DNA from: Bog-473 sp963850095
GTDB lineage: Bacteria > Actinomycetota > Acidimicrobiia > Acidimicrobiales > RAAP-2
DNA: 64,000 bases
Assembly: GCA_963850095.1 (NCBI GenBank)
Contig: CAWKJX010000009.1
Location: 264,904 to 328,903, forward strand
Reading direction: 5' to 3'
The notes beneath the pieces were generated by a model. That model saw only the letters and a list, made by a program, of their open reading frames with translations. It was not told the DNA's origin and made no database searches. Numbering within the stretch: the first letter of the stretch is position 1; each line of letters starts with the position of its first letter. Of this stretch, positions 61,696 to 64,000 are shown in pieces. Both the position numbers and the translations under genes were made by a program.

Positions 61696-62863
61696 ATGGC
61701 TCTTGCACTCGACGGGCTTCGGGTGGTGGACGCGGACACCCACCTGACCGAGGCCCACGACCTCTGGACCAGCCGCGCCCCGGCCAAGTACGCCGACCGG
61801 GTCCCGCACGTCGAAGAGATCGACGGCCGTCCCATGTGGATCGTCGACGGCGCCGAGCTCGGCTTTGCCGGCGGTGGCGGCGTCATCGACCGCGACGGGG
61901 GCAAGGGACGGGCCCTCGAGGCGCTCTACGAGTGGACGATCGACCGCATTCACGCCGGGGCATACGACCCCAAGGCGCGCCTCGAGGTGATGGACGACTC
62001 GGGCATCTACGCCCAGGTGTGCTTCCCGAACTCCATCGGATTGGGCGGCCAGGGCATTTCCGATGTGGTCAAGGACCCCGAACTGCGCCTGCTGTGCGTG
62101 CAGATCTACAACGACGCCATGGCCGAGGTGCAGGCCGACTCGGGCAACCGCCTGCTGCCCATGCCGGTGTTGCCGGCCTGGGACCCGCCGGGAGAGCGCC
62201 CGCGAGGCGGAGCGGGTGGCGGCGATGGGTCTGCGGGGCGTCAACATGACGTCGGACACCCAGGACCTGGGAGCGCCGGACTTGGCCAACCGGGCCTGGG
62301 ACCCGTTATGGGACGTGTGTGCCGACCTGCAGCTGCCGGTGCATTTCCACATCGGCGCCAGCCTGACCACCATGACCTACTTCGGCACATACCCGTGGGA
62401 GTCCCAGGACGAGGACACCAAACTGGCCATCGGCGGCACGCTCCTGTTCATCGGGAACGCCCGGGTGGTGACCAACATCATTTTGAGCGGCCTGCTCGAC
62501 CGGCATCCCACCCTGAAGATGGTCTCGGTCGAGAGCGGGGTGGGCTGGATCCCCTTCATCCTCGAGGCGCTCGACTACGAAATGTCGGAGAACGCGCCCA
62601 AGCAGCTGGACCAGCTCTCCATGCTCCCGTCTGAGTACTTCCGCCGGAACCTCTACGCCACGTTCTGGTTCGAGAAGAACAACGTGCCGGCCCTGATCGC
62701 GTCTGTCGGGGAGGACAACGTCCTGTTCGAGACGGATTTCCCGCATCCCACCTGCCTCTATCCCAAGCCGCTCGAGACCGTGGCCGACAAGATGTCGACG
62801 TTGTCCCCGGCGGTGCAGCGCAAGGTGCTGGGGGAGAACGCTGCGGCCCTGTACCGGCTCTGA
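61696..62863 (+). CDS. Amidohydrolase-2 family protein, frameshifted
   Basis: A metal-dependent hydrolase or decarboxylase of the ACMSD-like amidohydrolase-2 family. It starts at ATG 61696 behind GGGGAGG: LDGLRVVDADTHLTEAHDLW with the metal-binding D-x-H. At about 62184-62190 the frame changes as if one extra C were present (PAWDP then RESAREAERVAAMGLRGVNM). The second part carries LPVHFHIGAS, TLKMVSVESGVGWIPFILEA and the final Asp in VLFETDFPHPTCLYPKPLET. Corrected length is about 389 residues. Related actinobacterial genes sit with fatty-acid and aromatic catabolism; mmsA next door fits a degradation role. Confidence 0.85.
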
Positions 62864-63039
62864 GCCACGCCGGCTCGGGCCCCTCCCGGTCGCCCTGCAC
62901 CGGTCCCGTCCCGGAGAGGGCAAGATCACTGGGGGCCGGGCGTTCCCTGGCCGGTGGCCGTTGTCTCACGGGCACGGTGAGTGGCCAAGTCGGCCGAGCC
63001 GGGCTCCGCGAGCGGCCCAACGAATCGGCGGGAGGCGTG

Positions 63040-64000
63040 ATGGCGAACTTGTTCAGACTGCATCGAACCTCGAGACCGTCGGCGCCTGACGCTGAACCGG
63101 CCGAGAGTCCGGTGGACCGAGCGGCCGGCGCTGAGGTCGATGATGTCGAGGTGAGGTCGAGGTCGATGATGTCGAGGTCGAGGTCGAGGGAGGCGAGACC
63201 GAGACGCCGGAGCCCGAACGGCGCCGCGAGCTGGACGTGACGGGGCTCCTGGTGGCCGTGGCCGATCCGGAGGCGCCGGCGTGCGACGAAACCGACCGAG
63301 CGGAGCGGTCCGGCGAGGCGGACACCGAGGCGGCGTCGTCCCAGATGGAGGGTCATCCGCAAATGGAGAGCCTTCTCAAGGCACTGTCGTCCTCTGGCGG
63401 CGGCGGTGGCGCCGCGCCGTCGGAGCCGGACCCGACGCCGGCCGAACCGGATGCCTGGTGGCATATCGACCCGGCGGGCTACCTGGTCCCCCGGGCCGAA
63501 TTGCCGAATGAATCCCTCGCCGGGCTGGCCCGTTCGGCCACGGCCGCCCTCGGCGCCCTGGTGGCCAGCCCGCTGAGCGTCCACGAGTACGTCGAGGACG
63601 TCTTCGCCAGAGCGGTCAGCCTGACCGTCCGCGACGACTCGTCGGACTACGCCTGGCGCATCGCCGCCACGTGGACGGACTCGGACGGCCGCAGGGAGCT
63701 GCTCGCAGCCCTCTCCGCCATGTTCGGCGAGCCGGCGCCCATCGTGGGGCTGCGCCGCCTGCGCTCCCGGGGCGACATCCGGAGCGGCGTCGCCCAGACC
63801 CCGACCCTCCACCTGTCCGCCCCGAACGTCGGTGGCCCCGAGCCGGACTGGGAGCGCATGCTGGCCTCGGTCGTGCCCGGTGACCGCATCGAGCTCAATG
63901 AAGACGACGTCAGCTACCGCGGGGTGCGGATCCACGGCATGGCGGTGGCCTGTGCCGTCGACAACGACGAGGCGCTCACCCGGGTCGATCGCTGGCTGGG
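63040..64000 (+). CDS. Hypothetical protein, 3' cut by window edge, frame slips in a repeat
   Basis: ATG 63040 behind GGGAGGCG starts MANLFRLHRTSRPSAPDAEP. An acidic GAG-GTC repeat follows; at about 63151 one base seems to be missing, after which the other phase is open to the window end. It reads VEGGETETPEPERRRELDVT, AWWHIDPAGYLVPRAELPNE, HEYVEDVFARAVSLTVRDDS and DWERMLASVVPGDRIELNED. The product appears cytoplasmic and acidic with a folded C-terminal half. I do not recognise it. Confidence 0.55.
63131..63192. repeat. GAGGTC-type short tandem repeats in coding DNA
   Basis: Two copies of a GAGGTCGATGATGTCGAG block lie within units of GAGGTC, encoding alternating Glu/Val/Asp. One GAGGT lacks the C expected from the pattern, which is where the reading frame changes. 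Confidence 0.7.

Overview
This is a GC-rich actinobacterial chromosome segment that contains the replication origin. The gene order matches the origin region of Actinobacteria such as Mycobacterium: rpsF-ssb-rpsR-rplI-dnaB, then ino1 with a PadR regulator, then cca, a DUF6049-type gene, murJ, trxB-trxA, a CwlM-type gene, parB-parA, rsmG, jag, yidC, yidD, rnpA, rpmH, dnaA, dnaN, recF, gyrB and gyrA. The GYW..DGGIFAFG propeller repeats, and DegV in the place where sigM sits in mycobacteria, suggest a deep-branching actinobacterium such as Acidimicrobiia. That placement is inference.

Layout. 1-3.6 kb holds the end of an export and disulphide cluster: a thioredoxin-like fragment, an unknown gene, a MauE-like membrane protein, a twin-arginine exported cysteine-rich protein fused to a propeller, and a CcdA-like protein. 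3.5-8.4 kb (minus strand) carries dnaB, three ribosomal protein genes, ssb, panB and DUF5318. 8.5-10.3 kb holds PadR and ino1. 10.3-19.5 kb holds a CMD-family gene, cca, DUF6049, murJ, DegV, thioredoxin reductase and thioredoxin, and a CwlM-like gene. 19.6-26.1 kb (minus strand) carries the partition and YidC/RNase P genes, with two parS sites at 22.1-22.2 kb. 26.4-35.3 kb carries dnaA, the putative oriC, dnaN, recF (with a DciA domain), gyrB and gyrA. 35.3-43.1 kb is mixed: lepB, a D-aminoacylase-like gene, a dCTP deaminase, two exported proteins sharing an LEEVF motif, and an aldo/keto reductase. 43.2-58.2 kb is rich in signalling: an acyl-CoA ligase, three genes with GGDEF domains, RNase D, a kinase-ATPase-GAF-PAS-GGDEF-EAL gene of almost 6 kb, and a divergent DevR/DevS-like pair. 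58.2-64 kb holds an MFS transporter, mmsA, an amidohydrolase and a partial unknown gene.

Many conserved genes change reading frame once, usually as if one extra base were present: ssb, DUF6049, murJ, parB, yidC, the giant kinase (twice), an amidohydrolase and others. This recurrent pattern looks most like assembly or sequencing error. These loci are therefore annotated as whole genes, with the break positions given.

The two most unusual items are the giant protein at 49646-55563, which links a Ser/Thr kinase and STAND-like ATPase to c-di-GMP synthesis and breakdown domains, and the MauA-like/propeller fusion with its redox maturation partners at the left edge. Regulatory signals readable from sequence include a perfect PadR palindrome on a leaderless promoter, DnaA-box clusters before dnaB and before the dCTP deaminase gene, parS sites, and a candidate DnaA-trio element before dnaN.
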